In this document: positions 6,911 through 14,598 of the stretch, in pieces | Layout of the letters: the number at the start of each line of letters is the position of its first letter | How positions within the stretch are numbered: position 1 is the first letter of the stretch | From: a bacterium | GTDB taxonomy: Bacteria; Chlamydiota; Chlamydiia; Chlamydiales; 2-12-FULL-49-11 | Reading direction: 5' to 3' | Assembly: GCA_022600215.1 (NCBI GenBank) | Contig: JAHZKV010000092.1 | Coordinates: 1-17,765, forward strand | DNA length: 17,765 nucleotides | Notes under the pieces: model-generated | What the model was told of the DNA's origin: nothing | Database searches by the model: none | The model's input: the letters and a program-made list of their open reading frames with translations, nothing else | Position numbers and translations under genes: made by a program

Positions 6911-6964
6911 AAAGGATTCCAAAGGATTCTGATCCTTTGGCGGGGTGTGGGGCAGCGCCCCACA
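6911..6964. repeat. Two-hairpin GC-rich intergenic element
   Basis: Two perfect hairpins lie back to back. The first has arms CCAAAGGAT/ATCCTTTGG around TCTG (6919-6940). The second has arms TGTGGGGC/GCCCCACA around AGC (6946-6964). AAAGGATTC is also directly repeated (6911-6919, 6921-6929). The block is far richer in GC than its surroundings and ends just before the lon -35 box. It resembles a dispersed palindromic repeat more than a terminator, because the flanking genes diverge and no T run follows. Confidence 0.5.
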
Positions 6965-6972
6965 ACTCTCTC

Positions 6973-7001
6973 TTGAAATATTGCGGAAATAAGCATACAA
7001 T
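6973..7001 (+). promoter_or_regulatory. Promoter of lon
   Basis: -35 TTGAAA (6973-6978), 17 bp spacer, -10 TACAAT (6996-7001); each hexamer matches consensus at five of six bases. Start of transcription near 7008, 25 nt before the ATG. No HrcA-type (CIRCE) repeat is visible next to it. Confidence 0.65.
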
Positions 7002-7032
7002 ACTTGCTTGAAATAATTATTGAGGCAGAGAA

Positions 7033-9495
7033 ATGAATGACGATGAATATTTAGGAGAGGGGGAAGACTTCTCTTCGGGGATGGAGCCGGAAGAATTTTT
7101 AGTGGAGGAGATGGATGGAGCGTACCCTAAAAGCTTGCCTATCTTGCCACTTACTAAGCGTGCGTTTCCGCCATCTTTGACGGTGCCGCTGTCTTTGGAG
7201 AAGGGATTGTATTATGATTTGCTTAAGGAGATGGCAAAGGAAGAGGGGAAGTATATTGGCTTGGTGCTGACTAAGGAAGAAGCGCAAGATATATACAATA
7301 TTACCTTTGATGATTTGCATGAGGTGGGGGTTGTTGCTCGCATCTTACGTATTACGAATGTGGATGGACAAGGAGCGCAGGTGCTGCTTAATGTGGAGAA
7401 GCGCTTTAAAATTTTGCGTCGTATGTCGAAGAAGAAAGATGGCTATTTGACGGCTGCTGTTGCTTATCATGAAGAGACGATGGACCCAAAGAGGAAAGAT
7501 GAGATCACTGCTTATGTGAATAACATTATTTCTACCGTTCGTGAGTTGGTGGATCTAAATCCCTTGCATAAAGAGGAGCTGCGCATCTTTTTGAACAATT
7601 CGGAGTTTGTTCAGCCGTGGAAATTATGTGATTTTTCGGTGGCACTAACTTCTGCTTCGAGAGGTGATTTGCAGGATATCTTGGGGACTTTTGATTTGTG
7701 TGAGCGGATGAAAAAAGCGCTGATCATCTTGCGTCATGAGCTAGATATTACGAAGTTGCAAAATGTGATTAACCAAAAAATTGAGACTAACATTTCGAAA
7801 GCGCAGCGTGATTTTTTCTTGAGAGAGCAGCTGCAGGCAGTGAAAAAAGAATTGGGCGTTGCTAAAGATGATAAGACTCTTGATGTGGAAAAATTTAGGG
7901 CTCGAGCAAAAGAGCTGAAGTTTTCACAGGAGGCGCAGGAAATCTTTGATGAAGAGATTGACAAACTTTCGGCGCTGGAGATGCAGTCTGCAGAGTATTC
8001 TGTGGTACGAAACTATTTGGACTGGTTGACTATTTTACCTTGGGGAAAGATGGACGTAGAAAATGAGTCTATTTCTGATGCTTCGAAAGTCCTTGATGCT
8101 GATCATTACGGATTGAAAGATATCAAGGAGCGTATTATTGAATTTATGAGCGTGGGCGCTCTTAATAAAAAAGGTACGAAGGGATATATTATTTGCCTTG
8201 CTGGTCCTCCTGGTGTAGGGAAGACAAGTATTGGAAAAAGTATTGCCCATGCACTTGGAAGAAAATTTTTCCGCTTTTCTGTAGGTGGTATGCGCGATGA
8301 GGCAGAGATTAAAGGACATCGAAGAACTTATATTGGAGCTATGCCGGGAAAGATTTTGCAGGCACTGAAGCAGACAAAGGCTTCTAACCCTGTGATTATG
8401 CTGGATGAGATTGATAAAATTGGACAAAGTTACCATGGCGATCCTGCATCGGCACTTTTGGAGGTGCTGGACCCTGAACAAAATATCGACTTTTTAGATA
8501 ACTATTTAGATTGCCGTTTTGACTTGTCTAACATTTTATTTATTGTGACAGCTAATACGGTGGATTCTATCCCTTCTGCGCTTCTTGATCGTTTTGAGGT
8601 GCTGCGCCTTTCTGGGTATATTGAAGAGGAGAAGATCCAAATTGCGAAAAAGTATTTGATCAAACGGAATCGAAAACAGGTAGGTCTTAAAGCTAGTGAT
8701 ATAAGCTTTAAGCAGGCAGCTCTTCACACTTTAATTAATGGCTATTGCCGTGAGGCTGGTGTACGTCAGCTGGAAAAAGCCATCAATAAAATTTTGCGTA
8801 AAGTGGCAACGGAAAAAGTAAAGGCCATGGAGAAAAAGAGCACTGCTGCAAACAAAAAAGTAGAAGTAACGGATAAGTTGATCCAAAAATATTTGGGAAA
8901 ACCTATCTTTACCTCTGATCGCTTGTACAAAGATGGAGGACATCCAGGTGTTGTAACGGGCCTTGCTTGGACAGAGTATGGCGGATCCATCTTGTATATC
9001 GAAGTGGTAGGTAATAAAGGGAAGGAGCGGCTACGCATTACTGGTAATGCTGGCGAGGTGATGCAGGAATCATCTAGTATCGCTTTGACTTATGTCTACT
9101 CGCAAAAAGATAAGTATTTACCTAAGAGCTGGAATTCTGATGAGATGGAGGTACATGTACATATTCCCGAGGGAGCTACTCCAAAAGATGGACCTTCTGC
9201 TGGTATTGCGATGACTACGGCTGTTATTTCTATGATTACTGGCGTAGCGGTTTCTGACAATATTGCGATGACAGGAGAGATCACTCTTACTGGAAAAGTT
9301 TTACCGATTGGTGGACTGAAAGAGAAGGTGATTGCTGCAAAAAGAGAGAATATTTCTCAGCTGATTGTCCCGAAAAAAAATAAGCGCGATTTTGAGGAAC
9401 TCCCTGCTCATGTGAAGAAAGGGGTGGACATGTATTTTGTAGAAAACTATAACGATGTGTATAAATTAGTATTTGGTAAAAAACGATTACGTTGA
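7033..9495 (+). CDS. lon: ATP-dependent protease Lon
   Basis: 820 residues, full length. Lon unfolds and degrades damaged and regulatory proteins in the cytoplasm as an ATP-driven hexamer. The N-terminal substrate-binding LON domain starts near residue 35 (LPILPLTKRAFPP) after an acidic leader rich in Asp and Glu. Walker A is GPPGVGKT (391-398) and Walker B VIMLDEID (454-461). The C-terminal protease domain has S722 in DGPSAGIAM and K765 in GGLKEKVIAA; this 43-residue spacing equals that of the E. coli Ser679-Lys722 dyad. The ATG at 7033 has GAGG 7 nt upstream. The rhomboid gene follows after 6 bp, so the two are probably co-transcribed. Confidence 0.98.
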   Translation: MNDDEYLGEGEDFSSGMEPEEFLVEEMDGAYPKSLPILPLTKRAFPPSLTVPLSLEKGLYYDLLKEMAKEEGKYIGLVLTKEEAQDIYNITFDDLHEVGVVARILRITNVDGQGAQVLLNVEKRFKILRRMSKKKDGYLTAAVAYHEETMDPKRKDEITAYVNNIISTVRELVDLNPLHKEELRIFLNNSEFVQPWKLCDFSVALTSASRGDLQDILGTFDLCERMKKALIILRHELDITKLQNVINQKIETNISKAQRDFFLREQLQAVKKELGVAKDDKTLDVEKFRARAKELKFSQEAQEIFDEEIDKLSALEMQSAEYSVVRNYLDWLTILPWGKMDVENESISDASKVLDADHYGLKDIKERIIEFMSVGALNKKGTKGYIICLAGPPGVGKTSIGKSIAHALGRKFFRFSVGGMRDEAEIKGHRRTYIGAMPGKILQALKQTKASNPVIMLDEIDKIGQSYHGDPASALLEVLDPEQNIDFLDNYLDCRFDLSNILFIVTANTVDSIPSALLDRFEVLRLSGYIEEEKIQIAKKYLIKRNRKQVGLKASDISFKQAALHTLINGYCREAGVRQLEKAINKILRKVATEKVKAMEKKSTAANKKVEVTDKLIQKYLGKPIFTSDRLYKDGGHPGVVTGLAWTEYGGSILYIEVVGNKGKERLRITGNAGEVMQESSSIALTYVYSQKDKYLPKSWNSDEMEVHVHIPEGATPKDGPSAGIAMTTAVISMITGVAVSDNIAMTGEITLTGKVLPIGGLKEKVIAAKRENISQLIVPKKNKRDFEELPAHVKKGVDMYFVENYNDVYKLVFGKKRLR

Positions 9496-9501
9496 GGTTT
9501 T

Positions 9502-10590
9502 GTGCGTAGGGTAGGGGCTTTTACAGAGGCAGATCTTGCTTCATCTTTTGTGCGCTTTTTAAAAAAAGAGCATATTTCTGCGCTCATTGAAGAAGATGAG
9601 GGAGCTTTTGTGGTATGGGTACATGATGAGAGTCATGTGAAGCGTGCAAGGGCACTTTTTGAAAAGCTTCAAGGGGAAGATTTTGCACCGTTGAAGAATA
9701 TGAAAGAGGAAACGCCTCCTTCTCTTCCTAAAGAAGAAACTGAAAAAAAAACTCCACCAAAACCACTTGCTTTTACTCCTATATTGACCAATGTTTTGCT
9801 CCTTGTTTGTGTTTTTGTTTATATTATGGTGGTCTTTCAGGAATACCAGCAGAAGACAACATATCCTGGAGTACTTTCTCTTCCTAAAGTGGGAGAAAAG
9901 CTGCTGATCGATTACCCTGAATCTTTTGTGATTACCAAAGAGTTGATGGAGCGCTATGGGGTGGAAAATGTAAGAAAAAATACCTTGCCTGCTGAGGCTG
10001 CTCCTTTAGTGCAAGAATTTAATAGCTTGGTTCCTTGGATTGGGATTTATCATATTTTCCTTTCAAAAACAGAAGATCGCGATGTGTTGTGGCGTGCACC
10101 CTTGCTGACGAATGTTCGTGAGGGAGAGGTATGGCGCCTTTTTACTCCTGCAATCTTACATCGAGAGTTGCTTCACTTTTTATTTAATATGCTTTGGTTG
10201 ATTGTGCTTGGCCGTGTGGTGGAGCTTAATACCGGAGTGTTTAAGTTTGGAGTGCTGGTACTCCTCTCTGCTATAGCTTCAAACCTTGCACAATATTTTG
10301 TTTCAGGGCCTGTCTTTATGGGCTTTTCTGGAGTGGTAGCGGCATGTATTGGTTATGTATGGGTACGTAAAAAGCGCGCTCCATGGGAAGTATATGGACT
10401 TCAAGATCGCATGATGACCTTTTTACTTATTTATATCTTTGGGCTCACCGCGCTGCAGGGAGTCTTTTTTCTGCTGCAGTTTTTCAGTATAGCTAGCATC
10501 CCTTTTCCTATTGCCAATACCGCGCACGTGGTAGGCTTTTTAACGGGAGCCTTTTTTGCTATGACGGGGCTTCTTGCTAAAAAAGTGTGA
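9502..10590 (+). CDS. GlpG-type rhomboid intramembrane serine protease
   Basis: 362 residues from a GTG at 9502 with GAGG just upstream, 6 bp after lon. Residues about 8-57 resemble the cytoplasmic N-terminal domain of GlpG. A Pro/Glu/Lys linker follows, then the first membrane helix (about 93-112). The rhomboid core shows EVWRLFTP, H225 and N229 in HFLFN (oxyanion residues), the nucleophile S276 in GFSG and the general base H342 in TAHVVGF, so it should be active. The loop between the first helix and the core (about 113-205) is much longer than in E. coli GlpG. Rhomboids cut membrane proteins within or near their helices; the substrate is unknown. The gene ends without a visible terminator. 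Confidence 0.88.
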   Translation: MRRVGAFTEADLASSFVRFLKKEHISALIEEDEGAFVVWVHDESHVKRARALFEKLQGEDFAPLKNMKEETPPSLPKEETEKKTPPKPLAFTPILTNVLLLVCVFVYIMVVFQEYQQKTTYPGVLSLPKVGEKLLIDYPESFVITKELMERYGVENVRKNTLPAEAAPLVQEFNSLVPWIGIYHIFLSKTEDRDVLWRAPLLTNVREGEVWRLFTPAILHRELLHFLFNMLWLIVLGRVVELNTGVFKFGVLVLLSAIASNLAQYFVSGPVFMGFSGVVAACIGYVWVRKKRAPWEVYGLQDRMMTFLLIYIFGLTALQGVFFLLQFFSIASIPFPIANTAHVVGFLTGAFFAMTGLLAKKV

Positions 10591-10694
10591 GGGTTTTTGG
10601 GTGATGTAATATGTTGCAAGCTTTAGTAATATATTTTTCGAAGATTTTTTAGTAATTAAATATCTAAGACAAGAAATTTATTGTAAATGTACAC

Positions 10695-10723
10695 TTGGAA
10701 TTAAGCTTCATTTCAGGCATAAT
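10695..10723 (+). promoter_or_regulatory. Promoter of rnz
   Basis: -35 TTGGAA (10695-10700), 17 bp spacer, -10 CATAAT (10718-10723). Start of transcription near 10730, about 19 nt before the ATG at 10749. This position also argues against the upstream in-frame TTG at 10695 being the start codon. Confidence 0.55.
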
Positions 10724-10748
10724 AGATGGAACTAAAAAAGAGTTTAGG

Positions 10749-11666
10749 ATGAGTGTAAGAGATTTGACAGTGATGGGGACCTCCTCTCAGCAGCCGACCA
10801 GGATGCGGAATCATGGAGCGTATTTGCTTCGTTGGAATGGCGAAGGCTTTTTGTTTGACCCAGGCGAAGGGACGCAGCGGCAATTTATCTTTGCAGATAT
10901 TGCGCCGCCTACAGTAACTAGAATTTTGATTTCTCATTTTCATGGGGATCATTCTTTGGGCTTGGGCTCGATGTTAATGCGTTTGAACTTGGATAAAGTA
11001 GATCATGAGATTCACTGCTACTATCCAAAAAGTGGTAAAAAATATTTTGACAGACTGCGCTATGGCACGATTTATCATGAGCGGATCAAGGTAGTGGAAC
11101 ATCCAATTGATGAGGCTGGCGTGGTGCACGATGATGGAAATTTTGTCATTTCAGCAGCTTATTTAGATCATGGGGTGGATAACCTTGCTTATCGTATTGA
11201 GGAAAAGGATGAGCGTAAGTATTACAAAGAGAAGCTTAAGGAGCTGGGCATTTTTGGAGAGAAGATGCGCGAGCTTTGCGCATCTGGAGAAGTAGAAATA
11301 GATGGAAAGGTCGTTACCAAGGAAGAGGTGAGCTACCTTCGAAAGGGCGATAGCTTTGTTTATATTTCTGACACCAAAGAGTGTGAAAGTTGTTACAATA
11401 TTGCCAAAGATGCAACGATGCTCCTTTGTGAGAGCACCTATTTAGACGAGGCAAGGGTGATGGCTGCTAAACATAAACACTTAACTTGTAAACAGGCAGC
11501 AACGATTGCAAAGAAGGCAGGGGCAAAAAAATTAGTCCTTACCCACTTTTCGGCAAGGTACCTTGATCTCACTCTCTTTGAAGAAGAAGCCAGAGAAATT
11601 TTTCCTAGTACCTATGTTGCAAAGGATTTCAACCAATTTCCTTTTGAGAAAACGCTTTGCAGCTAA
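10749..11666 (+). CDS. rnz: Ribonuclease Z (tRNA 3' endonuclease)
   Basis: 305 residues from the ATG at 10749, the usual length of short bacterial RNase Z. It cleaves tRNA precursors after the discriminator base before CCA addition. Metallo-beta-lactamase zinc ligands are visible: HFHGDH (63-68), H141 in YLDHGVDN, D208 in YISDTKE and H266 in LTHFSARY. The opening VRDLTVMGTSSQQPTRMRNH matches the family start. An insert rich in Lys and Glu (about 152-200) fits the flexible arm/exosite region. An in-frame TTG 54 nt upstream is rejected because it coincides with the -35 box. The 158-bp gap after the rhomboid gene contains this promoter and no visible terminator. Confidence 0.95.
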   Translation: MSVRDLTVMGTSSQQPTRMRNHGAYLLRWNGEGFLFDPGEGTQRQFIFADIAPPTVTRILISHFHGDHSLGLGSMLMRLNLDKVDHEIHCYYPKSGKKYFDRLRYGTIYHERIKVVEHPIDEAGVVHDDGNFVISAAYLDHGVDNLAYRIEEKDERKYYKEKLKELGIFGEKMRELCASGEVEIDGKVVTKEEVSYLRKGDSFVYISDTKECESCYNIAKDATMLLCESTYLDEARVMAAKHKHLTCKQAATIAKKAGAKKLVLTHFSARYLDLTLFEEEAREIFPSTYVAKDFNQFPFEKTLCS

Positions 11667-11680
11667 CGATCTTTTACTTC

Positions 11681-12091
11681 TCATGCAGCAAGCTCCTTAT
11701 AGATAACAGATAGGTTATCAATAAGTACTTCTGCAGAGATTTGATCTTTGATGAAGCCGGAGATGATGGACTTTAGCCCAGAAAATTCTTGGTCATGCCT
11801 TAGCTTGTCGGCAGCGCTTACTAGGGAACAGGTATTTTTAGAAGGGCCGTTATAGATTGGGGATTCGGTTAAATCTTTTAGGATACGAGCATTATATCTT
11901 TTTTCTTCATCTGCACTTTTGTCTTCGAGTACTTCTTCAGAGAAATGGTGGATCGTATGTACCTTTTCTGCAAATGCCACAAGAGCCTGATCGGCAGTAT
12001 CTTCTTCTAGAGCTTTGCTATCTATCAAACCTTTTGTGGCATGGATAAATGCTTTTAGCTCTTTACGTAGATCTTGTGATGAATCAGCCAT
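11681..12091 (-). CDS. Small helical hypothetical protein
   Basis: 136 residues, slightly acidic, mostly predicted helix, with no signal peptide or membrane segment. The ATG at 12091 is preceded by AGGGGG within GGGGGCCCA, a workable ribosome binding site. It converges on rnz, with 14 bp between the stops and no terminator visible. I recognise no family. It is the first of four unfamiliar genes between rnz and the methyltransferase gene. Upstream, in the 136-bp spacer shared with the divergent gene at 12228, a short inverted repeat ATAGG/CCTAT lies at 12118-12133, but it is too short to call an operator. Confidence 0.65.
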   Translation of the reverse strand: MADSSQDLRKELKAFIHATKGLIDSKALEEDTADQALVAFAEKVHTIHHFSEEVLEDKSADEEKRYNARILKDLTESPIYNGPSKNTCSLVSAADKLRHDQEFSGLKSIISGFIKDQISAEVLIDNLSVIYKELAA

Positions 12092-12227
12092 TGGGCCCCC
12101 TTTCTTAATATCTATCTATAGGCGTCAACCTATGAAAAGGTGGAATTTTGATCAATCTTTTTTATTTTATATTGATTTTAACTATGCACTAGAATAGATT
12201 TTTGGATCTTATCAAAGGAGTATAAAA

Positions 12228-12818
12228 ATGGAAGTTAATGCGCCCTCTTTATGTGAAGCAAGTTATTCAGACTTAGATATAAATGAAGTAAAATCTGTTA
12301 TACGATGTATTCGAGTAGTAAGAAAAGGGGCGCAAGAGGGGTACACTTCACTAGAGAAAGAAGTTGCGCTTGAGTGGCTGAAAATCATTGCAAATATGTA
12401 TTTTTTGCCAATTAAAAAAAGAGAAGTTGAAACTTTAGCAGTCTCTTTAGAAAATATATGTGAAAGAATTTTGAAGACTCGGAGGAGAGAAATAGTAAAA
12501 GGGATTGTTTTTTTGAAGACCAGAGATACCCTTTTGCAAAAAAAGGAAATGAGATTGCATTTGATTTTGGAGATTGTACGAGGAAAACGTAATGGTTTGA
12601 GGAAAAGAATTTCTAGAAGAACTTTTAGGAATAGGCTTGATCCAAGGGTAGCTTTGCTTGTTATGAGCTTATTACATACATTGTTTCCAACTCTTTTTAG
12701 AGTATCTTTTAGACAAAGTAGTGGGCTGTGCCATAAAAAAACATTGCGGGATAGAGTTAAGTTTTGGGCAAAACAAGTAGTCAAGGATGTGAAAGTACAA
12801 TTAAATGAGTTGCGTTAG
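12228..12818 (+). CDS. Hypothetical basic protein
   Basis: 196 residues from an ATG at 12228 with AAAGGAG 7 nt upstream. A TAGAAT box lies at 12190-12195 without a convincing -35 hexamer. The N-terminal third is mixed. The middle and C-terminal parts are strongly basic, with a dense patch at 118-140 (RGKRNGLRKRISRRTF and following) and a hydrophobic stretch after it (VALLVMSLLHTLFPTLF, 141-157). There is no signal peptide. I do not recognise a family. The patch could bind nucleic acid or acid lipid, or act as a nuclear-localisation-like signal in a secreted protein; none of this can be decided here. A 173-codon antisense frame covers it, but has no ribosome binding site or family resemblance. 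Confidence 0.65.
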   Translation: MEVNAPSLCEASYSDLDINEVKSVIRCIRVVRKGAQEGYTSLEKEVALEWLKIIANMYFLPIKKREVETLAVSLENICERILKTRRREIVKGIVFLKTRDTLLQKKEMRLHLILEIVRGKRNGLRKRISRRTFRNRLDPRVALLVMSLLHTLFPTLFRVSFRQSSGLCHKKTLRDRVKFWAKQVVKDVKVQLNELR

Positions 12819-12899
12819 ATAAGGGCTATCCTTCCACCTGGAATTTAAATTTTAAAAGTTATATTATTTATTTTAATTATTTAAAGATTGGGTGAATAG

Positions 12900-13436
12900 A
12901 TGGAGCGATTTTTAGGTCCAATGCTTGTTGGGGATGAGCAAAGAATCTGGCAGCAATTCCGCCTGATTTGCACAGATCGGGTAGAGTCTTCTCGTAAAGA
13001 GATTGAGCGCACAAAAAGGAGATTGAGTACTCGTCTCGCTATTTATGAGGGGTCGATCAGGCGTGTTAAAGACATTGTGCGAAGAGTGCGTCTGGTTCTG
13101 GAAGAAAAGAGTTCTTCAGAAACAGCAGTTTGTGATTGGAGGCGTGTAATAGGTGTTATTGCTAGAAGTCATAAATACAGCATATTTGTAAGTGCTGATG
13201 TATCGGAAAGGGAATTTGTTCATACTCTCTCAACTAATTTACATGCGTTTTTAGTAGAGCAAAGGGCAAAGATACTTGTTGATCAGGAGAGGTTGGTGAT
13301 AGAGCTTGAGACACTCAATGAAAATGTGAAAAAGGTAAAGCAGATGTTATCTAGCTATAGAAAGCAACTTGAGGCATGTCAGCGGCAGAAAGAGGAAATA
13401 GTAAGTTTTATTTTTGATTGCTTTATGGAGAAATAA
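12900..13436 (+). CDS. Hypothetical coiled-coil protein 1
   Basis: 178 residues from an ATG at 12900. The ribosome binding site is poor (GGGTG, 5 nt spacing). Two long charged helices are evident: about 26-72 (SSRKEIERTKRRL onward) and about 120-168 (LVDQERLVIELETLNENVKKV onward), separated by a less charged middle. This suggests an antiparallel coiled-coil hairpin. There is no membrane segment, signal peptide or known motif. It lies 81 bp after the basic-protein gene and 66 bp before a second coiled-coil gene. The size and helix pattern resemble secreted-system accessory proteins in general, but no specific homology is visible. Confidence 0.65.
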   Translation: MERFLGPMLVGDEQRIWQQFRLICTDRVESSRKEIERTKRRLSTRLAIYEGSIRRVKDIVRRVRLVLEEKSSSETAVCDWRRVIGVIARSHKYSIFVSADVSEREFVHTLSTNLHAFLVEQRAKILVDQERLVIELETLNENVKKVKQMLSSYRKQLEACQRQKEEIVSFIFDCFMEK

Positions 13437-13449
13437 ACAAGGGGAAAAG

Positions 13450-13478
13450 TTGCTTTTTATTAAGATAGTGTATAGAAT
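13450..13478 (+). promoter_or_regulatory. Candidate promoter of coiled-coil gene 2
   Basis: -35 TTGCTT (13450-13455), 17 bp spacer, -10 TAGAAT (13473-13478). The -10 is good, the -35 weak. Start of transcription near 13485, 18 nt before the ATG. Confidence 0.4.
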
Positions 13479-13502
13479 TTTTCGCAAATTAGGAGGTAAA
13501 TA

Positions 13503-13883
13503 ATGGATGACGTTATATTTGGGCCAAATGGGTGCGCTTGCCCTGTCGTTAGTGATCAATTTACTCAGAAATGGCGGGTTCTGCAATCTTGCCAAGCTCG
13601 CGAGAATAGGGTCCTCGAGCGAGAGATTAAGGAAACAACCGATAGGATAAAAAGACTAAAAGCTGATTGGGATAGACATAATGAGATGAATATCACAGGT
13701 GATTGTCCTGGTCGAGATCCACTTTATGCTTTTCAATCCTGTCAGGTGATAAAGGGCGATATAGAGGAACAAGAGGGCGTTCTCCAAGAGCTTCAAAAAA
13801 AAGTTGCTAATCTTGCAACGAAGCACGCGGACCAGCTCGGTCGCTATAAGCTATTGAAGGCAGTACTTGATGCGAATGATTAA
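13503..13883 (+). CDS. Hypothetical coiled-coil protein 2 with internal repeat
   Basis: 126 residues from an ATG at 13503 with a near-perfect ribosome binding site (AGGAGGT, 6 nt before the start). The N-terminal 15 residues contain CAC. Two helical units follow, each opening with QSCQ (residues 28-31 and 78-81, exactly 50 apart) and continuing as a charged coiled coil; the link between them holds NITGDCPGRDP. Five cysteines (11, 13, 30, 68, 80) are many for a small protein. No family is recognised. It converges on the methyltransferase gene with 19 bp between the stops and no clear terminator, only a 5-bp inverted repeat GATTA/TAATC around TTTTTT. Confidence 0.7.
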   Translation: MDDVIFGPNGCACPVVSDQFTQKWRVLQSCQARENRVLEREIKETTDRIKRLKADWDRHNEMNITGDCPGRDPLYAFQSCQVIKGDIEEQEGVLQELQKKVANLATKHADQLGRYKLLKAVLDAND

Positions 13884-13902
13884 GAGACCTAGATAAGTGT
13901 GA

Positions 13903-14598
13903 TTACTTTTTTCTAATCGTATTTGCGATGATGGCAAAGGCAGTGGCAACGTTGAGGGAGTTTTTATTTCCGAAGAGGGGGATAGAAACAATTTCATCAG
14001 CAAAAGAGAGGACTTCTTTAGAGAGTCCTCTTTTTTCATTCCCAAAAAGGAGAGTGCATTTTGTTGGGAAGACGAAAGAATCTGTTGTACTTCCATTTTC
14101 TGCAGTTTCTATGGCGATCAGAGGTCTTTTGAGTTTAGTGATATCGTTTTTGATATGGAGGGGGCAGATTTTTTCGGCACCCATTGCAGTTTTACGAATT
14201 TTTTCTAAAGCAGAGGTTGGGAGTTCTTTGGAGAGGTAAATTTTTCCAAGGCGAAAGGCTTCGTTTGAGCGCAAGATAGCTCCAATGTTATGCATAGAGC
14301 GAAGGTCTTCAAGATAGATGTCAATTTCTAAGAAAGGAATATTGGATTCTTTATCATCTGTAGTAATTTGATATTGATTTGCATAAGGAATGTCTGCATT
14401 TTGTTCATGGAGGTCGAGCCTTTCTAACAGGGATCTTTTTTCTTTTAAGGCTGCAGGAAGCTTAAGAGCTTTTTCATAAGGGCGGTAAGAATCGAGTTCT
14501 TCTCTCCCCTCAACAATCTCCCTTAACAGGCGAGCAGCATGCTTATGTTGTCGCTTGGCGCTTAGGGAAGAAAATTTTTTGTTAGACAGTTTGCTCAC
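13903..14598 (-). CDS. SpoU/TrmH-family RNA 2'-O-methyltransferase
   Basis: 231 residues. The C-terminal SPOUT (knotted) domain shows the three SpoU motifs: DLRSMHNIGAILR (98-110 region, with the conserved Asn and Arg), LLFGNEKRGLS (183-193) and IPLFGNKNSLNVATA (206-220). The enzyme moves a methyl group from S-adenosylmethionine to a ribose 2'-OH of tRNA or rRNA; the target nucleotide cannot be told. The N-terminal part is basic and helical, probably RNA-binding. The start is a GTG at 14598, inside the last codons of the ABC-F gene (17-bp overlap), with GAGGAG about 13 nt upstream, so translation is probably coupled. It is the second gene of an ABC-F/methyltransferase pair. Confidence 0.88.
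   Translation of the reverse strand: MSKLSNKKFSSLSAKRQHKHAARLLREIVEGREELDSYRPYEKALKLPAALKEKRSLLERLDLHEQNADIPYANQYQITTDDKESNIPFLEIDIYLEDLRSMHNIGAILRSNEAFRLGKIYLSKELPTSALEKIRKTAMGAEKICPLHIKNDITKLKRPLIAIETAENGSTTDSFVFPTKCTLLFGNEKRGLSKEVLSFADEIVSIPLFGNKNSLNVATAFAIIANTIRKK

Noticed and set aside
6711..6911. 66-codon open frame with two similar FCV(C/Y)TK stretches
   Set aside because: The repeat is just the translation of the two palindromes; the frame overlaps the tsaB start and has no ribosome binding site.
6919..6964. Hairpins as a rho-independent terminator or lon leader structure
   Set aside because: No T run follows, the flanking genes diverge, and the lon promoter lies downstream, so the hairpins are not in the lon transcript from that promoter.
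10695..10748. Upstream TTG start for RNase Z
   Set aside because: The TTG is part of the -35 box, and family members begin near the ATG at 10749.
12263..12784. 173-codon open frame antisense to the basic-protein gene
   Set aside because: No ribosome binding site and no family resemblance, whereas the plus-strand gene starts after AAAGGAG; it looks like a shadow of AT-rich coding sequence.
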